From contig JANNPX010000038.1 in assembly GCA_031400455.1 (NCBI GenBank), positions 29,832-93,831 of the forward strand: a stretch of DNA of 64,000 bases, given 5' to 3'. The position numbers and the translations under genes were made by a program. Below, piece by piece: positions 8,883 through 16,711 of the stretch (within the stretch, counting starts at the first letter, position 1; each line of letters opens with the position of its first letter). This stretch comes from JANXYW01 sp031400455. Its GTDB lineage: Bacteria > Chloroflexota > Dehalococcoidia > DSTF01 > JACRBR01. The notes under the pieces were generated by a model. That model ran no database searches and was not told the origin of the DNA. It saw only the letters and a list, made by a program, of their open reading frames with translations.

Positions 8883-10037
8883 CTATCGCTCAAAATAATC
8901 GAACGCGATCTTCGCGATGTCGGCCTCGACGCTGCCCGCGTCGCCATCAAAGCCGATGTCCGACATCAGCACCATCACGTACGTGCCCTTCGCGCCGTAG
9001 ACGATTCCCGCATCGTGCGTGGCGTCGTCCCAGTTGCCGGTCTTGTGCGCGATGCGCGTGCCTCCGGGCAAGTGCCGCGGGATGCGATCGTTGATCTCCT
9101 CCGTCGTCATCAGATCGATCATCCGGTCGCTCGCGTCGCGGCTCAGCGTATCGGCGCGCGCGATCGTCGCCACGAGGCGTGCCATGTCCCCGGCAGTGGT
9201 CGGCAGGCTGCCGTCCTCGGTCAGCTCGGTCTGCTCAAGACCCAATTCAGCCATCGCATTGTTGATGTTCCGAGGACCGGCGCGATCCTGCAGCATGACC
9301 GCGGCGACGTTGTCGCTGACGGACATCATCGCCGCCAGCAGATCTCCGATGCTCGCCTGCTCACAGTCCGCAATCCGGCGTGGGCCCAGCCCAAACGAAA
9401 AGTAGTAGTCGCTCGCCACGTACTGCTCTCCGAGGTCGAGGATACCCGCGTCACGCTGCGCGAAGACTTCGTACATCACCTCAAGCTTGAACAGGCTCGC
9501 GGCGTAGAAGATGCGGTCGGGGTCGATCTCCACGCGGCGTCCGTCGCGCAGATTCTCGATCACAATCGCATACTGCTCCGCGTCGCCGCCCAACCGCGTG
9601 CGGATGAGTTGATCGAGCCCGGCATCCAGTCGCGGCGCTGGCAACGTCGGCTCTGGCGTGGCGGCGGGCGTCGCTGATGGCGCGGGCGGCACGTCCAGCG
9701 GATGTGCGATGCGGATCGGCGTTGGCGTACTGTCGCTCTCCTCCGTTTCCGGGGAAGGCTCGGCGGAGGCGATCGGCGTGACGTTGGGGTCGGGGCAGCG
9801 CGGCGCCGTCGGCGTGACGGGCGTCGCCGTGAGCTCGAGGCTCTCGATGGTCACCGCGGGCGCGGCAGCCGTCGCCGCAGCTGACGTTGCCGGCGCGCTG
9901 GGTGATCGTGGCGGCAGCGTCGTGGACGACGACGAGCACGACATCGCCAGGGCAGCCAAGATCGCGAGCGCGGCAATCGCGATTCGGACGTGTGTGCTGA
10001 GGGAGCGATGCACAAGGCAGTCTAACGCGGCCGTCAT
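8883..10037 (-). CDS. Class A beta-lactamase-fold serine hydrolase, lipoprotein
   Basis: 384 aa from ATG 10037, which has an AGGA upstream; ATG 10055 is possible. The N-terminus is a lipoprotein signal with lipobox LAMSC, followed by a ~120-residue Ser/Thr/Pro-rich tether. The enzyme domain has SxxK as SLFK (in YAASLFKLEVMYE), the SDN motif (SVSDNVAAVML) and KTG (AHKTGNWDD), the three conserved elements of penicillin-recognising serine enzymes. The Glu166-type loop (ExxLN) is not clear: the region reads LGLEQTELTEDG. A true beta-lactamase or a peptidoglycan or peptide hydrolase are both possible. Located on the outside of the membrane. It converges with the phosphoesterase gene, with only 16 bases between them. 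Confidence 0.8.
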   Translation of the reverse strand: MTAALDCLVHRSLSTHVRIAIAALAILAALAMSCSSSSTTLPPRSPSAPATSAAATAAAPAVTIESLELTATPVTPTAPRCPDPNVTPIASAEPSPETEESDSTPTPIRIAHPLDVPPAPSATPAATPEPTLPAPRLDAGLDQLIRTRLGGDAEQYAIVIENLRDGRRVEIDPDRIFYAASLFKLEVMYEVFAQRDAGILDLGEQYVASDYYFSFGLGPRRIADCEQASIGDLLAAMMSVSDNVAAVMLQDRAGPRNINNAMAELGLEQTELTEDGSLPTTAGDMARLVATIARADTLSRDASDRMIDLMTTEEINDRIPRHLPGGTRIAHKTGNWDDATHDAGIVYGAKGTYVMVLMSDIGFDGDAGSVEADIAKIAFDYFER

Positions 10038-10360
10038 TCCGATCCTGGTCGCCATACGTCCGCGCCGGACGTCGTGCGATCCGGCGCGGATCGCGTCACG
10101 CAGACACAACATCGGCGTAACCTTCCGGCAACCCACCGCCACGCGGAGCACCGCATCGTGACGGCATGAACCGTCAGACTGCATGCGGAAGGAGTACCCA
10201 ATGGACCGTCGCAACCGAGAACGCACGCCACCAGCAAGCGGCACGGCCGCCGCCTCCCGGTTTCCCGTGCAGGTTCGCCCACCCTTCGTACGCATAGTGC
10301 GTGCCCGCTAACGCGCAAACGCACGTAGGTCAGGCAACGAGTCGCAGGAAGCGACACAGA

Positions 10361-10390
10361 GAAGAGCCGGACGGCATCGTCCGGCTCTTC
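10361..10390. terminator. Strong hairpin, probable bidirectional terminator
   Basis: Perfect 13-bp stem (GAAGAGCCGGACG paired with CGTCCGGCTCTTC) and a GCAT loop. It lies 24 bases beyond the stop of the minus-strand dockerin gene that ends at 10414. The plus side continues TTCTC; there is no long T tract, so termination efficiency is unknown. Confidence 0.7.
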
Positions 10391-10413
10391 TTCTCGCTCA
10401 TGGAGGACGTCGG

Positions 10414-11973
10414 TCAGTTGCCGATGGGCGGGGCCAGCGGCACGCGTGGCGTCCCGCCTCCGCCGACGCTCGAGGCGCTGTTGTTCGTGATCACCTGTGC
10501 GGATGTCACGAGTTCACGCCAATCCTGCGCCCAGGCGCCACCGGGCGACTGCGGGAACATCTCGAACCCGAACTCCTGCGCGAAGTCGTCACTCGTCTTT
10601 CCATTCGGCCCGTGCTCGGCCGGCAGGTACGCCGGATCCCAGCCCGAGTCCACGATGTACATGCCGTAGTCCTTCAGCGTCTGGCAAACGATGCGGCCCG
10701 GCTCCGTGCGCATACCGGCGCAGTCGTAGCTGGGCGGCACCGCCAGTAGCGTGCCCATCATCACCTGGGAGTTTCCGCCGCTGTACCCGCATGCTGAGTC
10801 GCCGCAGTCCGACGATACGGCCGGCCAGCGGCAACCCGGTGCATCGCACCCCGGGCCACGATCGTTGCTGTAGTTGGAGCTGTCGAGCACGGTCTTCAGC
10901 GCGTGGCGGAAGCGGCCCTCGACGCGGGCCGTCTCCCACTCGCCCAGCCGGATCGTCCCGCCGACACTCGACATGTGCGAGCCACCCTGGGCTCCCGTAA
11001 TCCCGTCACCGTAGATGCTTACCGTCTGCTGCACGTATCCGGTCGTCCAAAGTGACCCGGCCGAACAGTGCGTCAGCGGCTGCGTCTGCACGTAGTTGTT
11101 GCCGTCCTGCGTGATCATCGCCGCGGCGTTGTTCGGCGTGTTCCCGCCGCTTGCGCCTGGCAGGATGAAGTTCGCGGGCAGCGGCACCGTTGCCACCGGG
11201 GACGAGTTCGCGTTGTCCGGGTTGCAGCGGGAGCCGCCCGACCACAGGTCGCCGCTCCAACGCAGCGGCGTCATCGGTGCGCTGGGGTTGTTGAAGATGT
11301 AGTTCTCTTCCTCGAAAACGCCCCAGCCGCTCCAGTCCTTGATTCCGGCATCCGCGTAGTTCGCGTTGCTACCAATCGGCATGTTCCAGATCGATGTCGA
11401 AGCAAACGGCTGCTTGAACTTGTCGCGCGTCCCGCTCTGCGTCGCCGGCGTGGGCGTCTTCACCGGCGTCTTCGTTGGTGTCGGCGGTATCTGACTCACG
11501 CCCGTTGGCGTTGGCGTGAACGCGGACGTGTTCGGGCGAGGCGTGTTCGTCGCGATCGCTGTCACAGTGGGCAACCCGGATCGCGGAGTGTTCGTCGGCG
11601 GCAGCTTCGTTGGCGTTGCCGTAGGTGGCACGGGCGTGGGTGACGGTCGTACGGATGTTGCCGTTGGTGTAGCTGGCGGAAGCGGCGCATCGACGTCGAT
11701 GGTCGGCGTCGGTGACGGCAGCGTCTTGCTGAATTGACGGCTGTACTGCTGCAGCACGGCGATGACATCCCAGCCGTCGGCGATGCCGTCTCCGTTCACG
11801 TCGCTGCGAGCGTCGGTGGTGTCGAACACGATCGTGATGTCGAGAATGCTGACGGTGCCGTCGCCGTCGAGATCGGCGGCAGCGGATGTTGCGTCGGCGG
11901 AGACGCTATGGGCATGGGCGAGGACAGCGATCGACAGGGCCGCCAAGGCGGCAAGAAGAAAGAACCTGGACAT
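10414..11973 (-). CDS. Secreted protein with N-terminal dockerin and unrecognised C-terminal domain
   Basis: 519 aa. Signal peptide at residues ~1-26. Residues ~30-95 form a dockerin-type domain at the N-terminus, with two calcium-loop halves: ADLDGDGTVSILDITIVF and SDVNGDGIADGWDVIAVL. Both loops are intact DxDGDG/DxNGDG types, unlike several C-terminal copies nearby. A Thr/Pro linker covers ~95-195. The remaining ~320 residues are rich in Trp, Asn, Gly and Cys (SIWNMPIGSNANYADAGI, DGITGAQGGSHMSSVGG, GCDAPGCRW). They look like a secreted beta-rich enzyme or binding domain, but I do not recognise the family. The ordered polar motifs (His in GGSHMS; repeated Cys) suggest a folded domain with disulfides. 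No enzyme function is proposed. Confidence 0.7.
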   Translation of the reverse strand: MSRFFLLAALAALSIAVLAHAHSVSADATSAAADLDGDGTVSILDITIVFDTTDARSDVNGDGIADGWDVIAVLQQYSRQFSKTLPSPTPTIDVDAPLPPATPTATSVRPSPTPVPPTATPTKLPPTNTPRSGLPTVTAIATNTPRPNTSAFTPTPTGVSQIPPTPTKTPVKTPTPATQSGTRDKFKQPFASTSIWNMPIGSNANYADAGIKDWSGWGVFEEENYIFNNPSAPMTPLRWSGDLWSGGSRCNPDNANSSPVATVPLPANFILPGASGGNTPNNAAAMITQDGNNYVQTQPLTHCSAGSLWTTGYVQQTVSIYGDGITGAQGGSHMSSVGGTIRLGEWETARVEGRFRHALKTVLDSSNYSNDRGPGCDAPGCRWPAVSSDCGDSACGYSGGNSQVMMGTLLAVPPSYDCAGMRTEPGRIVCQTLKDYGMYIVDSGWDPAYLPAEHGPNGKTSDDFAQEFGFEMFPQSPGGAWAQDWRELVTSAQVITNNSASSVGGGGTPRVPLAPPIGN

Positions 11974-12282
11974 GTGAATGACCCCTCAGCTACGTGGCGG
12001 CAGCTTGTTGCGATGCTCTCAGCCGCGTCCTGCGGAAAGAGCCTGTGTGGGCTGACTTCGTCAACTGTGGCGCAGGCCGACTATAGCCAAGGCTCGGTAG
12101 GCAAGGCATTAACGAAGTGTTAAGGAACAACGGCGATTGTGTGAACGGCGAATCTGAAAAACGCCCGTATTTCACGCTGGTGGATCGTCGTGGTCGAGGT
12201 TATGTCAGTCGGGGCGACCTTGCACCGGACCGAGTGTTATGTCGCTCGCGCGCGGCGATCAGATAGCTCAAACGGTCAACCA
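11974..12282. other. 309-bp intergenic region without a gene
   Basis: Lies between the start of the N-terminal dockerin gene (transcribed leftward) and the stop of the rhamnosidase gene, also leftward. It is visibly less GC-rich around 12090-12140 (TTAACGAAGTGTTAAGGAAC), where a short direct repeat of the GTTAA type occurs. It probably holds the promoter of the dockerin gene. I see no convincing coding sequence or RNA gene. Confidence 0.5.
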
Positions 12283-14898
12283 TTACTTGACAGGCCGCTC
12301 CGGCGTTTCGCACACCCACCGGTGCTCACCAGCGCCGATTTCGATGGGATCTGACACGCCCGGAAGCGTCACCTCAGCAGTCGTGTTCGGCGGCAGCATC
12401 GCATGCACGTGCAGTTGCGCACCTTCGACGCGCCATCCAGCCTCCGCGATGCCGTAGGGCGTGCGATGGCGAGCTTGCGCGTACGTCAGGCCCCCGCCTG
12501 GCCGAGGAGCAATGACCATTCGACGGTAACCCGGCTCCGCCGGAGCCAGCCCTGCGACCGTGCGATGCAGCCAGTCGCCCACCGCGCCGAACGCGTAGTG
12601 GTTGAAGGACGTCATCTGGCCGGGATTGATCGATCCATCGGGGCGCATGCTGTCCCAGCGCTCCCAGATCGTCGTGGCGCCCATCGTCACCGGGTAGAGC
12701 CACGAGGGACATTCGCGCTCCATCAGCAGCCGGAACGCCGCATCCTCGTGCCCGCTATGGCACAGCGCATCGCAGATCAGCGGGGTGCCGACGAAGCCCG
12801 TCGCGACGCGATACTCATTGTGATGCGCAAGCCGCGCCAGTCGATCGCCCGCGTGCGCACGCTGATGCTCCTCCAGCAGTCCGAACTCCAGCGCTAGTGC
12901 GTACGCGGTTGGCGCGTCGGAGACCAGCCGGCCGCTCGCACTGACGTACTCGCGCCGGAACGCCGCGCGTATCTCCGCAGCGAGCTGGACGTACCGCGCC
13001 TCATCGTCGGAGCGGCCAAGGACCGCCGCCGTCCGCGACAGCAGCTCCGCCGAGCGCGCGAAGTACGCGGTCGCGACGAGATGGCCGTCGGTTCGCGCCT
13101 CGCGCGGGTTCTCGGGCGGCGCCGTCGGATCGAGCCAGTCGCCGAACTGGAAGCCGGCATCCCACAGCCGGCTCTCGCCCGCGAGCTCGCTCACGTGATC
13201 GACCCACGCGCGCATGCTGTCGTACTGGGCCGCCAGCACGCCAGCACCGCCGTAGCGTTGATAGAGCGCCCACGGCACGAACACCGCGGCGTCGCTCCAG
13301 GCAGCCGTCGGCACCGAGCGGAACGGCAGGATGTCCGGAATCACCATCGGCACCACGCCCGACTCGTACTGGTCGGCGGTGAGATCGGCCAGCCATGACG
13401 TCAGGAATCCTTCGCAGTCGTAAAGGAAGCTCGCGGTCGGGCTGAACACCTGAATGTCGCCGGTCCAGCCGAGCCGCTCATCGCGCTGCGGACAGTCCGT
13501 CGGCACGTCGAGAAAGTTGCCCCGCATGCTCCAGACGATGTTCTCGTGCAGGCGGTTCAGTTCATCGTCAGAGCACTCGAACCAGCCGGTTCGCTCCATG
13601 TCGGAGTGGCAGACGACCGCGACGATATCTCCGGCATCGAGCTGCCCCGGCCAGCCGTCGACCTCGGCATAGCGGAAGCCGTGGAACGTGAAGCGCGGCT
13701 CCCACGACTCGACGCCGCGCCCGCTCAGCGTGTAGCGATCCGTGGCGGCCGCGTTGCGCAGTTGAACGGTGCACAGCTCGCCGTGCTCCAGCACCTCCGC
13801 ATGACGCAGCGTGATGGTGGAGCCGGCCGGACCTTCGATCCTGGCCCGCAGCCAGCCGACAAGGTTCTGTCCGAAGTCGAGGATCGTGCGGCCCGACGGC
13901 GACGTGATGATGTCCCTCGGATGCAACTCTTCTGTGCGGCGTACCGGCGGGCCGACTGGCGCCACCAGCGACGACAGATCCTGTTCTATCAGCCGCACAG
14001 CCGACCAGTCGTGGTCATCGTAACCGGCGCAGGACCAGCCATCGCGCTCCAGTCGCGCGTCGTACGTCTCGCCCCCGTAGATGTCGGACGCCAGCGTCGG
14101 GCCGGTTGCCGCACGCCAGGAGCCGTCGCTCGCGATGACGTCGGTCGTGCCGTCCGTGTACGTGATCTCAAGTTGAGCCAGCAGCGCGAGGCGGTCGCCG
14201 TAGATGTTGCGCCGCCCGCCGCCGACGCCGAACAAGCCGCGATACCAGCCGTCGCCCAGGGTCGCGCCGATCGCGTTATCGCCCTTGCGGATCAGCGCCG
14301 TGACGTCGTGCGTCGCGTACCGAAGCCGATGGCTGTAGCTGGTCCAGCCGGGCGCGAAGATCTCGTCGCCGACGCGCGTTCCGTTTAGCTCGATCTCGTA
14401 GACGCCGAGCGCCGAAACGTACAACCGTGCCCGTTCGATCGAGCCGCGCACCACGAACTCACGGCGCAGGGTCGGACAGGGTTGAGGCTGCGACGTATCC
14501 TCGTTCCAGTCCGGCGTGATGAAGCGCGCCGTCCAGTCGGACGTATCGAGCAATCCGGCTTCGATCACGGTTGGAGCGCTCCACTCCGATTCAACGCCAT
14601 CGCTGCCCCACACGCGCACGCGGGCGCCGCAGCGCTGACGCGACCCCAGCGATTCGCCGCCCCAAGGCACCAGCACCTGATCAGCTGATTCGACCCGCCC
14701 GCTCGACCAGAGCGGGCGTCCGGACTCATCGAACGCTTCGATCTCGTAGGCAGCCTGCCGCCAGTTCGTCGCAGAGGTGGCCGTCATCCACGATAGCCGC
14801 GGGGCGGCGTTGCCGATGCCGAGCGCGGCGTCATTAAGTTCGGCGCGCAGGCGCTCAACCCTGGGCCGTGAGCCGGGGACTCGGCGGGGAATGCTCAT
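12283..14898 (-). CDS. Alpha-L-rhamnosidase, GH78 family
   Basis: 871 aa from ATG 14898; an upstream GTG at 14919 would add seven residues, and neither has a clear SD. The architecture is that of bacterial GH78 enzymes: an N-terminal Ig-like domain (RVERLRAELND, LSW), two beta-sandwich domains (SALGVYEIELNGTRVGDEIFAPGWTSY split around residue 190; DFGQNLVGWLRARIEGPAG), then an (alpha/alpha)6 barrel with DVPTDCPQRDERLGWTGDIQ holding the general acid. TTIWERWDSMRPDG is the likely region of the base, and a C-terminal beta domain follows. It inverts terminal alpha-L-rhamnosyl bonds of plant or microbial glycans. No signal peptide or dockerin is visible, so it is probably cytoplasmic and unlinked to the secreted dockerin set. 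It stands alone, without sugar transporters nearby. Confidence 0.92.
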   Translation of the reverse strand: MSIPRRVPGSRPRVERLRAELNDAALGIGNAAPRLSWMTATSATNWRQAAYEIEAFDESGRPLWSSGRVESADQVLVPWGGESLGSRQRCGARVRVWGSDGVESEWSAPTVIEAGLLDTSDWTARFITPDWNEDTSQPQPCPTLRREFVVRGSIERARLYVSALGVYEIELNGTRVGDEIFAPGWTSYSHRLRYATHDVTALIRKGDNAIGATLGDGWYRGLFGVGGGRRNIYGDRLALLAQLEITYTDGTTDVIASDGSWRAATGPTLASDIYGGETYDARLERDGWSCAGYDDHDWSAVRLIEQDLSSLVAPVGPPVRRTEELHPRDIITSPSGRTILDFGQNLVGWLRARIEGPAGSTITLRHAEVLEHGELCTVQLRNAAATDRYTLSGRGVESWEPRFTFHGFRYAEVDGWPGQLDAGDIVAVVCHSDMERTGWFECSDDELNRLHENIVWSMRGNFLDVPTDCPQRDERLGWTGDIQVFSPTASFLYDCEGFLTSWLADLTADQYESGVVPMVIPDILPFRSVPTAAWSDAAVFVPWALYQRYGGAGVLAAQYDSMRAWVDHVSELAGESRLWDAGFQFGDWLDPTAPPENPREARTDGHLVATAYFARSAELLSRTAAVLGRSDDEARYVQLAAEIRAAFRREYVSASGRLVSDAPTAYALALEFGLLEEHQRAHAGDRLARLAHHNEYRVATGFVGTPLICDALCHSGHEDAAFRLLMERECPSWLYPVTMGATTIWERWDSMRPDGSINPGQMTSFNHYAFGAVGDWLHRTVAGLAPAEPGYRRMVIAPRPGGGLTYAQARHRTPYGIAEAGWRVEGAQLHVHAMLPPNTTAEVTLPGVSDPIEIGAGEHRWVCETPERPVK

Positions 14899-15019
14899 GG
14901 ACGGAACATAGAACGCCACGAATCATCAGGCAAACGGTCGGGTCGTTATGTCGTGTTACGGAATCTGCAAGTTGACGAGCCCGATTTGGGGGTTACACCC
15001 CTTCCCCTGCCGATAACTT

Positions 15020-15050
15020 TGGTATAATCTAGCGTTCACTAAGTAAACGC
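15020..15050 (+). promoter_or_regulatory. Extended -10 promoter and palindromic operator ahead of the P450 operon
   Basis: TGGTATAAT at 15020-15028 is an extended -10 element with a perfect TATAAT. Immediately after it, 15032-15050 is a 19-bp near-perfect palindrome GCGTTCACTAAGTAAACGC (one mismatched pair), at the expected transcription start. A palindrome in this position is typical of TetR-family or similar repressor sites. No regulator gene is adjacent. The distance to the P450 ATG at 15101 leaves a ~65-nt leader. Confidence 0.6.
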
Positions 15051-15100
15051 AGCCGCAATAACGCAGCCGGCGCACAGCGCCCGGAAAAGGACATCGCCCG

Positions 15101-16336
15101 ATGGCTGAGCCCATTAAGGACTGGACGACCGACTACGACATCTTCGATGCCGGCTACAAGAAGAATCCGTTCCCCATCTGGGACGAGATTCGCGGCAAGT
15201 GCCCCGTAGCCCACACCGAGCGCTGGGGCGGCTCATTCATGCCCACCCGCTACGAGGATCTGTTCAACATCGCGCGCGACATCCAGCACTTCTCGTCACG
15301 CAACGTGCTCGTGACCGACTTCGAGGCCCCTCCCGAGGACGCCGACTACGTCGCACCGACTGACGAGGATCTGGCGCAGTACAACGTCGGCGCGCCACCA
15401 ATCACGTCTGACCCGCCTGTCCACACCTGGGCACGCAAGCTGCTGCTGCCGCCCTTCTCGGTGACGGCCGTGGCGAAGTGGGAGCAGGAGACGCGCGAGC
15501 TCTGCGCCTCGCTGGTCGATGGCTTTCTCGCCAACGGCACGGCGGACGGCGCGGCCGATTACGCGCAGCAGATCCCGCCGCGCGTGATCGCCAGCATGCT
15601 CGGCATTCCGAGCTCGATGGCGGCCGAGTTCACCGAGTGGGTGCGCGGCTTTCTGGAGCTGGGTCTGACCGACCCGGTGGTGCGTCAGCAGTCCGCCATC
15701 AACATCTTTGGCTACCTCAACCAGACCATCCAGGAGCGCAAGGCGAACCTGCGTGAGGACGACCTGATCAGCTACCTGCTGACTTCCGAGGTGGACGGCG
15801 AGCCCGTTCCCGAGGGCCACGTGCTGGGCACCTGCTTCCTCATCCTGGTTGCGGGCATCGACACCACGTGGAGTTCGATCGGCTCCGCTATCTGGCACCT
15901 CGCACAGCACCCCGAAGACCGCGCTCGCCTCATCGCTGAGCCGGACCTGATGATGAGCGCCGTCGAAGAGTTGCTTCGTGCGTACTCGCCCGTCACGATG
16001 GCGCGCTACGTCGCCGAGGACACCGAGTACGCCGGCTGCCCGATGAGCGAAGGCAGCAAGGTGCTGATGAACTTCCCGGCCGCCAACCGCGACCCCGCCG
16101 TGTTCGAGAACCCCGACCAGGTGATCCTCGACCGCGCGAAGAACCCGCACATCGCCTTCGGCGTCGGAATCCACCGCTGCGCTGGCTCGAACCTCGCACG
16201 CATGGAGATGAAGGTCTCCATCGAGGAGTGGTTGAAGCGCATCCCTGACTTCAAGCTCTCGGATCCGGATAATGTGACCTGGGCGGGCGGCCAGGTGCGC
16301 GGCCCGCGGAAGATGCCGGTGAGTTGGCCATCATGA
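15101..16336 (+). CDS. Cytochrome P450
   Basis: 411 aa, the usual size for a soluble bacterial class I P450. The I-helix oxygen-activation motif is AGIDTTWS, the ExxR motif is EELLR in the K-helix, and the heme-binding loop is FGVGIHRCAGSNLAR with the cysteine ligand. An N-terminal DYDIFDAGYKKNPFPIWDEIR matches the CYP family start. It would hydroxylate a small hydrophobic substrate using electrons from the ferredoxin encoded directly downstream; the genes overlap by four bases (ATGA). No ferredoxin reductase is in the window. The substrate cannot be read from sequence; terpenoid, steroid or fatty-acid-like compounds are usual for such pairs. Confidence 0.95.
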   Translation: MAEPIKDWTTDYDIFDAGYKKNPFPIWDEIRGKCPVAHTERWGGSFMPTRYEDLFNIARDIQHFSSRNVLVTDFEAPPEDADYVAPTDEDLAQYNVGAPPITSDPPVHTWARKLLLPPFSVTAVAKWEQETRELCASLVDGFLANGTADGAADYAQQIPPRVIASMLGIPSSMAAEFTEWVRGFLELGLTDPVVRQQSAINIFGYLNQTIQERKANLREDDLISYLLTSEVDGEPVPEGHVLGTCFLILVAGIDTTWSSIGSAIWHLAQHPEDRARLIAEPDLMMSAVEELLRAYSPVTMARYVAEDTEYAGCPMSEGSKVLMNFPAANRDPAVFENPDQVILDRAKNPHIAFGVGIHRCAGSNLARMEMKVSIEEWLKRIPDFKLSDPDNVTWAGGQVRGPRKMPVSWPS

Positions 16337-16530
16337 AAGTCACCGTAGACAGCACGAAGTGCCAGGGGCACAACCGGTGTTACGCAATGGCGCCGGGGCT
16401 CTTCAAGGTCGACGAGTTCGGCTACGCCACGCCGCGAGGCGATGGTACCGTACCGCCCGACCTCAAGGAGAAGGCACGCCTCGCCGTCGAGAACTGCCCC
16501 GAACGCGCGATCGAAGTCACCGAGGACTGA
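16333..16530 (+). CDS. Small P450-partner ferredoxin (probable 3Fe-4S)
   Basis: 65 aa from the ATG that overlaps the P450 stop as ATGA; the longer reading frame from TTG 16324 is less likely. The cluster motif is KCQGHNRCYAMAP and then NCPERAIEV, that is C-x2-H-x2-C ... C-P. The second position, normally Cys in 4Fe-4S ferredoxins, is His. This pattern is known in actinobacterial P450-associated ferredoxins, where it gives a 3Fe-4S centre or an unusual redox potential. It should carry single electrons to the P450 just upstream. Both genes share one transcript that ends at the hairpin at 16620. Confidence 0.92.
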   Translation: MKVTVDSTKCQGHNRCYAMAPGLFKVDEFGYATPRGDGTVPPDLKEKARLAVENCPERAIEVTED

Positions 16531-16619
16531 CGTCTCGCTCGATCGACCTGCGGCCGGGATCAACCGGCACTCAGGCGACTGCAAGTGATGAAGGCATGAG
16601 GGCTCTCAGAGTCATGAAA

Positions 16620-16644
16620 ACGGGGAGGCGAAGTGCCTCCCCGT
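16620..16644. terminator. Bidirectional terminator between ferredoxin and kinase genes
   Basis: 10-bp stem (ACGGGGAGGC with GCCTCCCCGT) and a 5-base loop. On the minus strand it is followed by TTTT, so it is a good intrinsic terminator for the kinase gene ending at 16712. On the plus strand it is followed by CTTCAT, a weaker tail for the P450 operon. Confidence 0.8.
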
Positions 16645-16711
16645 CTTCATAACTGCCAGCAGGAATCCCGGATCGTGCCTCGGTTATGCGCCGCCGTGAC
16701 CACGGCGGTGG

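Noticed and set aside
12283..14898. GH78 enzyme as part of the dockerin system
   Set aside because: It has no signal peptide and no dockerin, so there is no sequence support beyond proximity.
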